A program made the translations under genes and the position numbers. The notes below the pieces were generated by a model. It was not told where the DNA came from. It saw only the letters and a program-made list of their open reading frames with translations, and ran no database searches. DNA of 64,000 bases from Lachnospiraceae bacterium. GTDB taxonomy: Bacteria; Bacillota; Clostridia; Lachnospirales; Lachnospiraceae. The stretch lies in assembly GCA_022791635.1 (NCBI GenBank), contig JAAVZL010000055.1, positions 1 to 64,000 on the forward strand, written 5' to 3'. Of the stretch, positions 8,379-18,821 are shown piece after piece. The first letter of the stretch is position 1, and each line of letters starts with the position of its first letter.

Positions 8379-10292
8379 TTATTTCTCTTTTCTCTTTACC
8401 ACCATCCACATGGTAGCCGTCAAAAGCGCAAAGAAGATAAGTCCGCCCAGATTGCTGTTAATAGGCGTCCCGGAGACAAGACCTCCCAGGAAATCCCCCA
8501 GAGACCCTCCGGCCAGAGGAATAATAGCAAACACAGCCAAAAGAATCCCCACCAGGCCCTCACCAGCAATAAGACCAGAACAGTAAAGCACTCCATTCTC
8601 AATCATATCCTTCTTGGCCTTCTCGCTCATATTTTTCTTCTTCTCAAAGATCCAGCGCACTGCCCCACCCAGCATCATGGGCGTACTTAAATGAATCGGA
8701 AGATAAAGCCCCACCGCAAAGGGAAGCACCGGAATCCCCAGAACCTCCACCACAATGCCGATAAAAGCGCCTGCAAATACCAGATTCCAGGGCAGATTAC
8801 CGCCCATAACGCCCTCTACAATCATCTTCATCAGAGTAGCCTGCGGAGCCGGAAGCTCCTGAGAGCCATAGCCCCAGGCCGCACTCAAGAGATAGAGAAT
8901 GGCTCCGATGGCAACGGCCGAAGCCACCACGCCGATAAGCTCGCCAATCTGCTGCCTGTAGGGTGTTGCGCCTACAATATAACCCGTCTTCAAATCCTGA
9001 GAGGTATCACCTGCAATAGCCGCCACAATACAGATCACAGAGCCGATAGCAATAGCAGCCGTCATGCCTGCCTGTCCCACCTGTCCGGTAGCCTTCAGAA
9101 TAATCGTAGTCACCAGAAGAGTGGCAATGGCCATACCGGATACCGGATTGTTGCTGCTTCCGATAAGCCCCACCATACGGGAGGAAACCGTAGCAAAGAA
9201 GAATCCGAAAATCACGATCAGTACGGCACAGAAGAGATTCACAGGAACCACCGGAATCAGCCACAGGAGAACCGCCAAAATTGCAATCAGAATAAAAATC
9301 ACCTTCATAGAAAGATCCTTATCCGTCCGCTCCCCGGTACCTGCTCCGCCCTTGCCGTAGCCCTTCATGGCCTCCTTAAAGGTCCGCACAATCAAGGGCA
9401 GAGACTTAATCAGACTGATCACACCGCCTGCAGCCACGGCTCCCGCACCAATATATTTGATGTAATTGGTCCATACGGCAAAGGAACCGCCCTCCGCATA
9501 CAGCTCCGCCACCGTCACATCCGCCGGAAACAGCACAGAATTACCGCCAAAAAGCACAATCAGAGGCATCAGCACAAACCAGCCTGTGATACCGCCCGCG
9601 AACAGATAGGAAGAAATCTTCGTCCCACAGATATAGCCCACACCGAGAAGGGCCGGAAGCACATCCATACCCACGCCGGCTCCCGCGTAGGCCGGAATCT
9701 CATAATGCACCTCACTGGGAAACAGCTTTAAGCCGTCGGCAATAAACTTATAGAGCGCCGCAATGCCAAGACCCTTGAACACAATGCCGGCCTTCGCTCC
9801 GCCCTCTTCTCCAGCCAGCAGCACCTCCGCGCAGGCCTGTCCCTCCGGATAAGGCAGCACGCCGTGCTCCTGTACAATCAGCGCTTTACGAAGTGGCACC
9901 ATAAACAGCACGCCCAGAGCTCCGCCGATACCTGCGATAATAGCAATCTCCACCAGAGAGGGAGCCTCGGTTCCCCACTCGGTAGCCCACAGAAACAGCG
10001 CCGGCATGGTAAAGATAGCCCCCGCCGCCACAGACTCTCCTGCAGAGCCGATGGTCTGCACCATATTGTTCTCCAGCACGGAATCCCTGCGCAGAATCAC
10101 ACGGATCACACCCATGGAAATCACGGCCGCCGGAATGGAGGCCGACACCGTCATACCCACACGCAGTCCCAGATACGCGTTGGCCCCGCCAAAGAGCACT
10201 GCCAGCAGAATACCCAGAATAATGGAGGTAGCTGTAAATTCCGGCAGATTCTTCTCCGCCGGGATAAACGGTTTGAAATTGTTGTCACTCAG
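8379..10292 (-). CDS. OPT-family oligopeptide transporter, apparent CTG start
   Basis: Extended N-terminus (M)SDNNFKPFIPAEKNLPEFTATSIILGILLAVLFGGANAYLGLRVGMTVSASIPAAV; AAGGAGA just upstream of the CTG at 10292; in-frame TAG further upstream. Confidence 0.88.
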   Translation of the reverse strand: MSDNNFKPFIPAEKNLPEFTATSIILGILLAVLFGGANAYLGLRVGMTVSASIPAAVISMGVIRVILRRDSVLENNMVQTIGSAGESVAAGAIFTMPALFLWATEWGTEAPSLVEIAIIAGIGGALGVLFMVPLRKALIVQEHGVLPYPEGQACAEVLLAGEEGGAKAGIVFKGLGIAALYKFIADGLKLFPSEVHYEIPAYAGAGVGMDVLPALLGVGYICGTKISSYLFAGGITGWFVLMPLIVLFGGNSVLFPADVTVAELYAEGGSFAVWTNYIKYIGAGAVAAGGVISLIKSLPLIVRTFKEAMKGYGKGGAGTGERTDKDLSMKVIFILIAILAVLLWLIPVVPVNLFCAVLIVIFGFFFATVSSRMVGLIGSSNNPVSGMAIATLLVTTIILKATGQVGQAGMTAAIAIGSVICIVAAIAGDTSQDLKTGYIVGATPYRQQIGELIGVVASAVAIGAILYLLSAAWGYGSQELPAPQATLMKMIVEGVMGGNLPWNLVFAGAFIGIVVEVLGIPVLPFAVGLYLPIHLSTPMMLGGAVRWIFEKKKNMSEKAKKDMIENGVLYCSGLIAGEGLVGILLAVFAIIPLAGGSLGDFLGGLVSGTPINSNLGGLIFFALLTATMWMVVKRKEK

Positions 10293-10331
10293 ACTCTCTC
10301 TCCTTCTCTATAAATTCTATTTTCATTTTGT

Positions 10332-10814
10332 TCAAGGAGCGGAAGCGATCCCCTCATCCACCAGCAGATTCTCCCCGTCCGCCGCAGAGGTTGCCAGAGC
10401 GTCACACCGCTCATTCTGCGGGTGCCCTGCATGGCCCTTTACCCAGATAAAAGTCACCTGATGAGGCTCCTTTGCCTTAAGAAGCCGCTTCCACAGATCT
10501 ACATTTTTCACCGGTCCGGAGCTGCCCTTCCAGTTCTTCTTAAGCCAGCTCTCCACCCAGTGCTTATTAAAGGCATCCGTCACATACTTGGAATCCGAGT
10601 AAAGCTCTACCTGGCAGGGACGGTTCAACGCCTCCAGGCCCGCAATCACCGCCATCAGCTCCATCCGGTTATTGGTGGTCCTCACATATCCCTGACTGTA
10701 TTCCCTGGTATGAAGCCTTCCCTTTGTGTCCTCATAGGTGAGAATGGTTCCATAGCCTCCCGGGCCCTCCGGATTTCCTCTTGCCGCTCCGTCCGTATAG
10801 ATCCTTACCAGCAT
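10332..10814 (-). CDS. rnhA: ribonuclease HI
   Basis: [17 protein letters not shown]..., [37 protein letters not shown]. Confidence 0.95.
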   Translation of the reverse strand: MLVRIYTDGAARGNPEGPGGYGTILTYEDTKGRLHTREYSQGYVRTTNNRMELMAVIAGLEALNRPCQVELYSDSKYVTDAFNKHWVESWLKKNWKGSSGPVKNVDLWKRLLKAKEPHQVTFIWVKGHAGHPQNERCDALATSAADGENLLVDEGIASAP

Positions 10815-10829
10815 ACTGCTTTCTCTCCT

Positions 10830-11267
10830 TTATGCCACATCCGAGGTACAATAGGGACACTTGTCCGCCTTTATGTGTATCTCAGACATACAGTGGGGGC
10901 AAATCTTCGTTGTAGGCTCTGCCGGCACAGCAGGCTCCTTCTTCCGATGCAGCTTATTCATCTGCTTCACCACAAGAAATACTACAAAGGCCGTCAGCAA
11001 AAAGTTAATAAGCCCGGTGATAAAGCTTCCGTAGGCAATGGTGGAGGTAGCCTCCTTCGCCGCCTCCAAGGTAGCATAGGAATTGCCGTCCAGCGCAATA
11101 AACATATTGGAGAAATCCAGTCTCCCCGTAAACAGACTGATAAAAGGCATCACAATATCATTGACCAGAGAACTCACCAGCGCATTAAAGCCTCCTCCGA
11201 TAATGACACCTACGGCTAAATCGATCATATTGCCCTTTAAGGCAAATTCTTTAAATTCTTTTAGCAC
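10830..11267 (-). CDS. mscL: large-conductance mechanosensitive channel with C-terminal zinc ribbon
   Basis: [27 protein letters not shown]... plus C-terminal [18 protein letters not shown]. Confidence 0.95.
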   Translation of the reverse strand: MLKEFKEFALKGNMIDLAVGVIIGGGFNALVSSLVNDIVMPFISLFTGRLDFSNMFIALDGNSYATLEAAKEATSTIAYGSFITGLINFLLTAFVVFLVVKQMNKLHRKKEPAVPAEPTTKICPHCMSEIHIKADKCPYCTSDVA

Positions 11268-11284
11268 AACGTTCTCTCCCTGAT

Positions 11285-12652
11285 TTAAATAAAGAAATAT
11301 TTAAGCAAGAACAGGCCTGCCAGAATATACATCACAATGCTTATCTTCTTATCCTTGGCCTTTCCGGAAACCAGGTTCAGCACCACATAGGAAATCACGC
11401 CCATGGAGATTCCTTCGGAAATGCTGTAGAAGAAGGGCATGGCCGCAATACAGATAAAGGCCGGGATTCCCTCTCCAAAATCGGAAAAGTCAATAGCGCC
11501 CACCTGATTTACCATGTAGAAGCCTACCACAATCAGGGCCGGAGCCGTTGCAAAGGACGGAATGGCCAGGAAAATAGGAGACAGAAGCAAAGAAAGGGCA
11601 AATAAAATGGCTGTGGTCATAGCCGTAAGACCCGTTCTTCCGCCTTCCGACACGCCGGAAGCGCTCTCCACAAAGGTGGTGGTGGTGGAAGTGCCCAGTA
11701 CCGCGCCTGCCGTAGTAGCAACTGCATCGGCCATGAGGGCTCCCTTAATATTGGGAAGCTTGCCGTCCTTGTCCAGCATATCCGCCTTGGAGGCCACACC
11801 GATCAGGGTTCCAAGGGTATCAAACATGTCCACAAACAGGAACGCAAACATAATCACCAGAAACTCTCCAAAGGGAATGGAGGTAAAATCAAGCTTTGCA
11901 AAAATCGGCGCAATGCTGGGAATGGAAAGCCCGCCGGAGAAATCCGGAAGAAGCCCATAAAAACCAAGCTCCGGATTGGGAACATAGATGCCTGCAAACT
12001 GACAGAGAATGCCGAGAATCCAGGTAATGAGAATGCCCCAGAGAATATTTCCCTTCACCTGCTTGATTACCAGGATCGAGGTAATCAGAACACCTACAAT
12101 GGCCAGAATCACCGTGATTCCCACATCCTGCATGGTGCCGCCCTCCACGGCGCTCAGAGAAAACAGCTCCACTAAGGTAGCGCCTCCCACAACAATCTTC
12201 GCATTCTGCAGACCGATAAAGGCGATAAAGAAGCCGATCCCCACAGATACCGCTTTTTTCAGATTTGTGGGAATGGAATTGAATATGGCTTCCCGAATGT
12301 TGAACAGGGACAGCAGGATAAAAATCACACCCTCCACAAACACGGCCGCCAGAGCCGCCTGCCAGGGATACCCCATCCCCAGAACAACCGTATAGGCAAA
12401 GTACGCATTAAGACCCATGCCGGGCGCCAGGGCAAAGGGATAGTTGGCAAAGAGTGCCATACATATCGTACCCAAAAACGACGCAAGAACCGTAGCTGTG
12501 AAAACCGCACCCTGATCCATACCCGTAGCGCTTAAGATGCTTGGATTGACCGCCAGTATGTACGCCATGGTCATAAAGGTGGTAACGCCGGCCAGAACCT
12601 CTGTCTTCACTGTGGTGTTGTTTTCCTTCAGCTTAAACATTTTTTCTACCAT
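11285..12652 (-). CDS. NCS2-family (AzgA/PbuG-like) purine permease
   Basis: [25 protein letters not shown]...[16 protein letters not shown] at 12652 with a GGAGGGAAG RBS. Confidence 0.93.
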   Translation of the reverse strand: MVEKMFKLKENNTTVKTEVLAGVTTFMTMAYILAVNPSILSATGMDQGAVFTATVLASFLGTICMALFANYPFALAPGMGLNAYFAYTVVLGMGYPWQAALAAVFVEGVIFILLSLFNIREAIFNSIPTNLKKAVSVGIGFFIAFIGLQNAKIVVGGATLVELFSLSAVEGGTMQDVGITVILAIVGVLITSILVIKQVKGNILWGILITWILGILCQFAGIYVPNPELGFYGLLPDFSGGLSIPSIAPIFAKLDFTSIPFGEFLVIMFAFLFVDMFDTLGTLIGVASKADMLDKDGKLPNIKGALMADAVATTAGAVLGTSTTTTFVESASGVSEGGRTGLTAMTTAILFALSLLLSPIFLAIPSFATAPALIVVGFYMVNQVGAIDFSDFGEGIPAFICIAAMPFFYSISEGISMGVISYVVLNLVSGKAKDKKISIVMYILAGLFLLKYFFI

Positions 12653-12683
12653 TATAACTTCCCTCCTGTTGTAAAAAGTAGAA

Positions 12684-12724
12684 TTGCCATCCAAAGCCTC
12701 TGTCTGCGAAGCTACGAATGGCAA
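12684..12724 (-). promoter_or_regulatory. possible leader hairpin upstream of purine permease
   Basis: Minus-strand TTGCCAT ... ATGGCAA closes a 27-nt internal region just before the RBS; no recognised riboswitch consensus. Confidence 0.3.
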
Positions 12725-12796
12725 CAAACAAAAACACAAGAATTATTTTAGCATATTTACAGATAAAGGTAAACTGCTTTTTCTAAAACTTAGCCT

Positions 12797-13330
12797 CTAA
12801 AAGCACCCCTCAAAGGCCTCTACCGCTTTCTGCGTCTCCTCCTTTGCAAAGGAAAGCTGCTCTTCCTCTGTGGCACCCTCCCGCATGTCCACGGCTCCCA
12901 CCAGCAAAAAGGCCACATAATCCCCCTTTCGCACTACCTGGGAGGCCTGGGTCTTGGCAATGTTCATAGGATAGATCATCTGATCCTCCACAAGAGCCGT
13001 GCGCACGCGCTCAAACTCCTTCTCCAGCTCATCGGCCTTGCCGGATACGGCCTTTGCGATCACCACCCGATCCGGGTGTGCGCTGATCATGGGCATCTGC
13101 GCTGCAAAGGAATCTATAAGCGTTGTATCCACGCCCATCATCTGCGACAGCATCTCCTCGTCCAGATCCGTATCCGGAAGATAATCCTCCCCGTAGGCCT
13201 CCTGAACGGCCTTCAAAATATCCTCCACAGGAGGCTCCTTTTCCTGACCGCTGCCCTTGCAGCCTGCCAGAAGACCTGTAAGGAAACACATGGCCAAAAT
13301 CATGACTCCAAAAATCCGTTTTCTTCTCAT
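12797..13330 (-). CDS. DUF4358-like lipoprotein
   Basis: Signal peptide with lipobox LLAGC; overall resemblance to DUF4358 proteins. Confidence 0.7.
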   Translation of the reverse strand: MRRKRIFGVMILAMCFLTGLLAGCKGSGQEKEPPVEDILKAVQEAYGEDYLPDTDLDEEMLSQMMGVDTTLIDSFAAQMPMISAHPDRVVIAKAVSGKADELEKEFERVRTALVEDQMIYPMNIAKTQASQVVRKGDYVAFLLVGAVDMREGATEEEQLSFAKEETQKAVEAFEGCF

Positions 13331-13567
13331 ACTTTATCTCCTATTCCAATTTCTATTCCAGTTCCGTAATAGCATCCCCATAACTCCGGAAATCTATGTA
13401 TCCCCTTCCAAAGCCGGCTTTGCCTCTTTTTCAAGGAAATCATACCACAACTTCCCTCCATTTACAATCTCCGAAAACAAAGCATGATTTTCGTTGAAAT
13501 TTCCTTTATTTTATGTATAATAAAAGTGGCAAAGCCAACAAAATATAAGAAATAATGAGGAAAAAAC

Positions 13568-15208
13568 ATGATACAGGCAGTAAACGTAACCCTACGAATC
13601 GGAAAAAAGGCTCTCTTTGAGGATGTGAACATCAAATTCACCGAGGGCAACTGCTACGGTCTTATCGGGGCTAACGGAGCAGGCAAATCCACCTTTTTGA
13701 AAATCCTTACCGGAGAGCTGGAATCCACCAGCGGCGAGATTGCCATCACCCCCGGTCAGCGGCTCTCCTTCCTAAAGCAGGATCACTTCCAGTATGACGA
13801 GTACCCCGTCATGGACACCGTGATCATGGGAAATGCAAGACTGTATGAGATTATGAAGGAAAAGGACGCCATCTACGCCAAGGAGGACTTCACCGACGAG
13901 GACGGCATCCGGGCCAGTGAGCTGGAGGCAGAGTTCGCAGACATGGACGGCTGGGAGGCCGAAGCCGACGCAGCTTCCCTTCTCAACGGCCTTGGCATTG
14001 AGACGGAGCAGCATTACACTCTGATGAAGGATCTCTTAGGCGCCCAGAAGGTCAAGGTGCTCTTAGCCCAGGCTCTTTTCGGCAATCCGGATATTCTGCT
14101 CCTGGACGAGCCCACCAACCACCTGGATCTGGACGCCATCGCCTGGCTGGAGGAATTCCTGATCAACTTCAACAACACCGTGATTGTGGTCTCCCACGAC
14201 CGCTACTTCCTCAATAAGGTCTGCACCCACACAGCGGACATCGACTACGGCAAGATTCAGCTCTATGCCGGCAACTACGACTTCTGGTATGAGTCCAGCC
14301 AGCTTCTCATCCGCCAGATGAAGGAAGCCAACAAGAAAAAGGAGGAAAAGATCAAGGAGCTCCAGGAGTTTATCTCCCGCTTCAGCGCCAACGCCTCCAA
14401 ATCCAAGCAGGCAACCTCCAGGAAGAGGGCTCTTGAGAAAATCGAGCTGGATGAGATCAAGCCCTCCAGCCGCAAGTACCCCTACATTGATTTCCGTCCC
14501 AACCGGGAAATCGGAAACGAGGTCCTCACCGTAGAGGGCATTTCCAAGACCATCGACGGTGTAAAAATCCTGGATAACATCTCCTTCATCCTGGGACATG
14601 ACGATAAAGTAGCCTTCGTAGGCAGCAACGAGTTTGCCAAGACCACCCTCTTCCAGATCCTGGCAGGGGAGCTGGAGCCTGACGAGGGAACCTACAAGTG
14701 GGGCGTGACCACCAGCCAGGCATATTTCCCCAAGGACAACTCCGCAGAGTTTGACAACGACGACATTATCGTAGACTGGCTGACCCAGTATTCCGAAATC
14801 AAGGACGTCACCTATGTGCGGGGCTTCCTGGGACGCATGCTCTTTGCCGGCGAGGACGGCGTGAAAAAGGTGCGGGTGCTCTCCGGAGGAGAGAAGGTCC
14901 GCTGCATGCTCTCCAAGCTCATGATCTCCGGCGCCAACATCCTCATCCTGGACGAACCCACAGACCACCTGGATATGGAGTCCATCACCGCCCTGAACAA
15001 CGGCCTCATCAAGTTCCCTGGCGTGCTTCTGTTCTCCTCCCGGGATCACCAGATCGTCCAGACCACGGCCAACCGCATCATCGAGCTTCTTCCAAACGGT
15101 ACCATGATCGACAAGATCACCACCTACGACGAATACCTGGAAAGCGACGCTATGGCCAGAAAGCGTACCGTCTACAGCAAGGCCGCCGGCGCCGAGGAGG
15201 ACAACTGA
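13568..15208 (+). CDS. ABC-F family ATPase (YkpA/YbiT-like)
   Basis: Two ABC domains: GANGAGKSTFLK, LLLDEPTNHLDLDA, linker, second LSGGEKVRCMLSKLM and LILDEPTDHLDMES. Confidence 0.93.
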   Translation: MIQAVNVTLRIGKKALFEDVNIKFTEGNCYGLIGANGAGKSTFLKILTGELESTSGEIAITPGQRLSFLKQDHFQYDEYPVMDTVIMGNARLYEIMKEKDAIYAKEDFTDEDGIRASELEAEFADMDGWEAEADAASLLNGLGIETEQHYTLMKDLLGAQKVKVLLAQALFGNPDILLLDEPTNHLDLDAIAWLEEFLINFNNTVIVVSHDRYFLNKVCTHTADIDYGKIQLYAGNYDFWYESSQLLIRQMKEANKKKEEKIKELQEFISRFSANASKSKQATSRKRALEKIELDEIKPSSRKYPYIDFRPNREIGNEVLTVEGISKTIDGVKILDNISFILGHDDKVAFVGSNEFAKTTLFQILAGELEPDEGTYKWGVTTSQAYFPKDNSAEFDNDDIIVDWLTQYSEIKDVTYVRGFLGRMLFAGEDGVKKVRVLSGGEKVRCMLSKLMISGANILILDEPTDHLDMESITALNNGLIKFPGVLLFSSRDHQIVQTTANRIIELLPNGTMIDKITTYDEYLESDAMARKRTVYSKAAGAEEDN

Positions 15209-15301
15209 TTTGCGTTTTTTCCATTGCCCCAAAAGCTTTTTTCTGCTATACTAAAAAGAAAGGCTGTGTAATCACAGCAGAAAGCGAGGAGGCCCCTCAT
15301 T

Positions 15302-15937
15302 ATGGACGTTCTGAAAAAATGCAAAAAAGCAGAAATCTATACCCTGGCAAACGACCCCATCTGCGAAGCCGAAGTATTTCGGGATATGGAAGGCGCACTC
15401 TGGCTGTCTGTTCCAGGTGACGTTGTTCTGGAAAAGGCAGAATATTATACCATTGTCTTTTTCGATTCCGTTTCCGGCCTGCTGCGCTGCCATTGCAGCA
15501 TCGGAGACCCCGAGCCCATTTCCGACGAGCGCATATCCGTGCCCTGTCAGATTCTGGAGGTCCGGGAAACCACCCAGCGCAGACAAGATCTGAAGATTTA
15601 TCTGGAAACCGCCCTGGAGCTGTACTGTACCTACGTTCCCAGTACAGCCGTAGGCATTCCGGAACGAATCCAGGCCTTAAGCCGCGACATCAGCGCAGGC
15701 GGCATTTATTTTATGTGTGAATACCGCCTTCCGGTGGACACCGTAGTCCAATTCCAGCTCCACGGCGCATCCAAGCCCCTCCTGCTGGCCGCAAGAGTCC
15801 TGCGCTTCGAATCCGTAGACGAGCGGAATGGAAAGCCCCAGTTCGGCCACGGCTGTCAATTCATCGAAATGAAGCCCCAGACCGAAGCCGTCCTGCGAAA
15901 CTACATATTCCGCCAGGAACGCCAACGCCGCTTCTAA
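15302..15937 (+). CDS. PilZ-domain (YcgR-like) c-di-GMP-binding protein
   Basis: N-terminal YcgR-like region, then QRRQDLKIYLE...SRDISAGGIYFMC PilZ pattern. Confidence 0.8.
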   Translation: MDVLKKCKKAEIYTLANDPICEAEVFRDMEGALWLSVPGDVVLEKAEYYTIVFFDSVSGLLRCHCSIGDPEPISDERISVPCQILEVRETTQRRQDLKIYLETALELYCTYVPSTAVGIPERIQALSRDISAGGIYFMCEYRLPVDTVVQFQLHGASKPLLLAARVLRFESVDERNGKPQFGHGCQFIEMKPQTEAVLRNYIFRQERQRRF

Positions 15938-15976
15938 CCCCCCACCTTTCATGTGGTGCTCTACGCTCCCACCCCC

Positions 15977-16196
15977 AAAGTGGCAGCCGAAAAAGAAGGC
16001 GGCAGCCATTTCCGATATCCGGTGTCCGGCTGTTCGCGCACAGTCTGTCTGATATGGCCGGACATTACCCAAAAGTAACTCCTGTTACTACAAAAAGTGT
16101 TAGGGTAATGTCCGTCCAGAGCAGACAGACTGTATGCGAACCGTCCGAACACGGGATATGGAAATGGCTGCCGCCTTCTTTTTCGGCTGCCACTTT
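15977..16196. repeat. long palindromic element, copy B
   Basis: Outer 37-bp arms aaagtggcagccgaaaaagaaggcggcagccatttcc / ggaaatggctgccgccttctttttcggctgccacttt are perfectly complementary; the core is shared with 7828-7991. Confidence 0.95.
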
Positions 16197-16204
16197 CCAC
16201 ACCT

Positions 16205-18760
16205 CTACATATTCATGAATTTCCGAAGCTGTCTCGCAACCTCCTTAATATCAATCGGCTTCGCAATATGCGCATTCATACCGCAGTCCAGGCACCGCTG
16301 AATATCCTCCGAAAAAGCATCCGCCGTCATGGCAATAATCGGAATATCCGCATCCCCCCGGTCAAGGGCCCGAATCGCCTTCGCCGCCTCATATCCCGTC
16401 ATCACCGGCATCCGAATATCCATCAGCACCGCGTCATAGTATCCTTCCTCAGACTTCTCAAACATCTCCACACAAAGCTGCCCGTTCTCCGCCCAGTCAA
16501 GCTCCATCCCAAGATCCGTAAGCAGAGCCTCCGCAATCTCCCAGTTCAGCTCATTGTCCTCAGCCAGGAGTATCTTTTTGCCGGTAAAGTCCTCCTCTGC
16601 CTCCTCATTCACCACCTGCTTCTCCTCGGCCGCTTCCATATACTGCCGCAGTCCATAATACAACGTAGACTTAAAGAGTGGTTTGGAAATAAATCCGTTA
16701 ATCCCCGCCTCTCTGGCTCTGTGCTCAATCTCACTCCAGTCATAAGCCGAGATCAGCAGAATCGGAATATGCTCCCCTAAGCGCTTTCTTAAGGCCTTAG
16801 CCGTCTCAATGCCATCCATGCCCGGAAGCTTCCAGTCCAGAAGAATAATCTGATAATCATCCCCCCGCTGATAATGCTCCTCCACCATCTGCACTGCCGT
16901 CTCTCCTTCAAAGGTCCAGTCTGCCTGCACGCCAATTTCCTTTAAGGCATCCACAGCGCTCTCACAGAGCTGCTTGTCGTCGTCCACCACCAGCATCTTC
17001 CAGCTGGGAAGGATCATATCCACTTCCTCTGCCGGAGCCTTCTCCAGATCCAGCGTCACATAGAAGGTGGTTCCCTTCCCCTTCTCACTCTCTACCCGGA
17101 TAGTTCCGCCCATGGTATCCACAATATACTTGGTAATCGCCATGCCAAGACCGCTTCCCTCTGTCCGGTGAACCCGGGTATTGTCCTCCCGGGAGAAGGA
17201 TTCAAAGATCTGTCCTACAAACTCCGGAGACATTCCCATCCCCGTATCGCGAACCTCCAGCTGAATACGCACATGGGTATCCTGCTCCGGAAGGGGCTCC
17301 TCATACATGGCAACATGAATATTCCCTCCCTCCGGCGTAAACTTCACCGCATTGGACAGAAGGTTCAAAAGCACCTGATTCAGACGCACTCCGTCGCAGT
17401 AGACATTTTCCACCGTAATGTCGTGAATAAACACATCGAACTGCTGCTGCTTGGCCTTCACCTGAGGCTGCACAATACACACAATACTGTCCATAACCTC
17501 CCGAAGAGATACCAGCTCCACACTTAAGGTCATCTTCCCGCTCTCAATCTTGGACATATCCAGCACATCGTTCACAAGTCCCAGAAGATGACGACTGGAC
17601 AGGGAGATTTTCTTTAAGCAGTTCTGGACCTGATCGATATTATCCAGATTTGCCGTGGCAATGGCCGTCATTCCCACAATGGCATTCATAGGCGTACGAA
17701 TATCATGACTCATACTGGAGAGGAACTCGCTCTTGGCCTGATTGGCATGCTCCGCCTCCCGGTGGGCCTCCTCCAGTTCCCGGATTCTCCGGCTGCTCTC
17801 CCGAAGATGCTCAATAAAGATCAGAAGCTCAATTCCTACCAGAAACGCCAGGCAGACAAGCGCCCGCATCATCCAGGTGCTGCTCATATGATTCACCACC
17901 TGATCCAGAGCTCCGTAGGGAAGCTCCGTCACCAGATACCACTCTGTATAAGGCATTCTGCTGCAATACAGATGCCTCCGCTCCTCCCCGGTGGTAAGAA
18001 CCGCAGAATAATCCTCCTTCACCGCCATGGCCGCCGTCAGCTCCTGAATAAAGCTTTCACTGCTTCCGGCCTCCTCCGACAGGGCCTGAACTCGATCAAA
18101 ATAATTCTCCCGGAAGGCGTCTCCGGTACGAATCACAAAGCTTCCGTCCCGGCGGATAATATGAGAATCCACCAGACTGTTATTCTCGTCCAGAGCCAGC
18201 AGATCGCGAATATAATCAATGGACACTCCCGCAATCAAAGCCAGACTGGTTTGTCCTCCTTCCATGGGATACTCCGCCACCATGCCCAGAAGCAGAATCC
18301 GCTCCCCCGCCTCATTGGTCCCCACAGCGGCCTTTTGTTCTCCCATTTTAAGGGAATTCAAAAAAGGCTCCGGATCCGCCAGGGTCACCTCTCCTCCATA
18401 GATCATGTCAAAGGTCCCGTCTGCAGAATACAGACCCAGATACTCCAGACTCTTGCTTTCCCCATAGAGCTCAAGCTCCTGTCTAAGGCTTTCCTGATCT
18501 GCCTCCGGCTTTGGCGGCACCCTCCTTATCAGCTCCGACACATAAGAAAACTGATAGTCAATGGTCGTCCTGAAATGCTGGTTGATCCGCTCGTTTAACC
18601 CCTGCATGTAAATGGTTCCCACCTCCGAGATAGTCTCCGAGGTGCTGCGGTTCATATACACAATCAGATAGGAAAATACGCAGGTACAGGAAATACACAT
18701 AACAATCAGACCGATCCACAGCAAGCGAGTTGATTGATTCTTACTTTGTAACTTCCGCAA
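16205..18760 (-). CDS. hybrid sensor histidine kinase (TM/Cache-like sensor - HisKA - HATPase - REC - REC)
   Basis: [15 protein letters not shown]-box, [10 protein letters not shown], two receiver domains ([22 protein letters not shown]). Apparent TTG start with GGAGG upstream. Confidence 0.93.
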   Translation of the reverse strand: MRKLQSKNQSTRLLWIGLIVMCISCTCVFSYLIVYMNRSTSETISEVGTIYMQGLNERINQHFRTTIDYQFSYVSELIRRVPPKPEADQESLRQELELYGESKSLEYLGLYSADGTFDMIYGGEVTLADPEPFLNSLKMGEQKAAVGTNEAGERILLLGMVAEYPMEGGQTSLALIAGVSIDYIRDLLALDENNSLVDSHIIRRDGSFVIRTGDAFRENYFDRVQALSEEAGSSESFIQELTAAMAVKEDYSAVLTTGEERRHLYCSRMPYTEWYLVTELPYGALDQVVNHMSSTWMMRALVCLAFLVGIELLIFIEHLRESSRRIRELEEAHREAEHANQAKSEFLSSMSHDIRTPMNAIVGMTAIATANLDNIDQVQNCLKKISLSSRHLLGLVNDVLDMSKIESGKMTLSVELVSLREVMDSIVCIVQPQVKAKQQQFDVFIHDITVENVYCDGVRLNQVLLNLLSNAVKFTPEGGNIHVAMYEEPLPEQDTHVRIQLEVRDTGMGMSPEFVGQIFESFSREDNTRVHRTEGSGLGMAITKYIVDTMGGTIRVESEKGKGTTFYVTLDLEKAPAEEVDMILPSWKMLVVDDDKQLCESAVDALKEIGVQADWTFEGETAVQMVEEHYQRGDDYQIILLDWKLPGMDGIETAKALRKRLGEHIPILLISAYDWSEIEHRAREAGINGFISKPLFKSTLYYGLRQYMEAAEEKQVVNEEAEEDFTGKKILLAEDNELNWEIAEALLTDLGMELDWAENGQLCVEMFEKSEEGYYDAVLMDIRMPVMTGYEAAKAIRALDRGDADIPIIAMTADAFSEDIQRCLDCGMNAHIAKPIDIKEVARQLRKFMNM

Positions 18761-18821
18761 AATTCTTACCTCCGTCCGGCGCAGTCGCTCTCACGCCAGT
18801 CTTATGTCTGTTCTTCCCCTC

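Noticed and set aside
8691-9731. 346-aa plus-strand ORF opposite the OPT transporter
   Set aside because: His/Asn/Arg-rich antisense artefact; same for the 35770-36843 and 55664-56740 ORFs.
14063-15232. 389-aa minus-strand ORF opposite the ABC-F gene
   Set aside because: Shadow ORF produced by codon bias (Gly/Val/Asp/Leu-rich); the plus-strand product is unambiguous.
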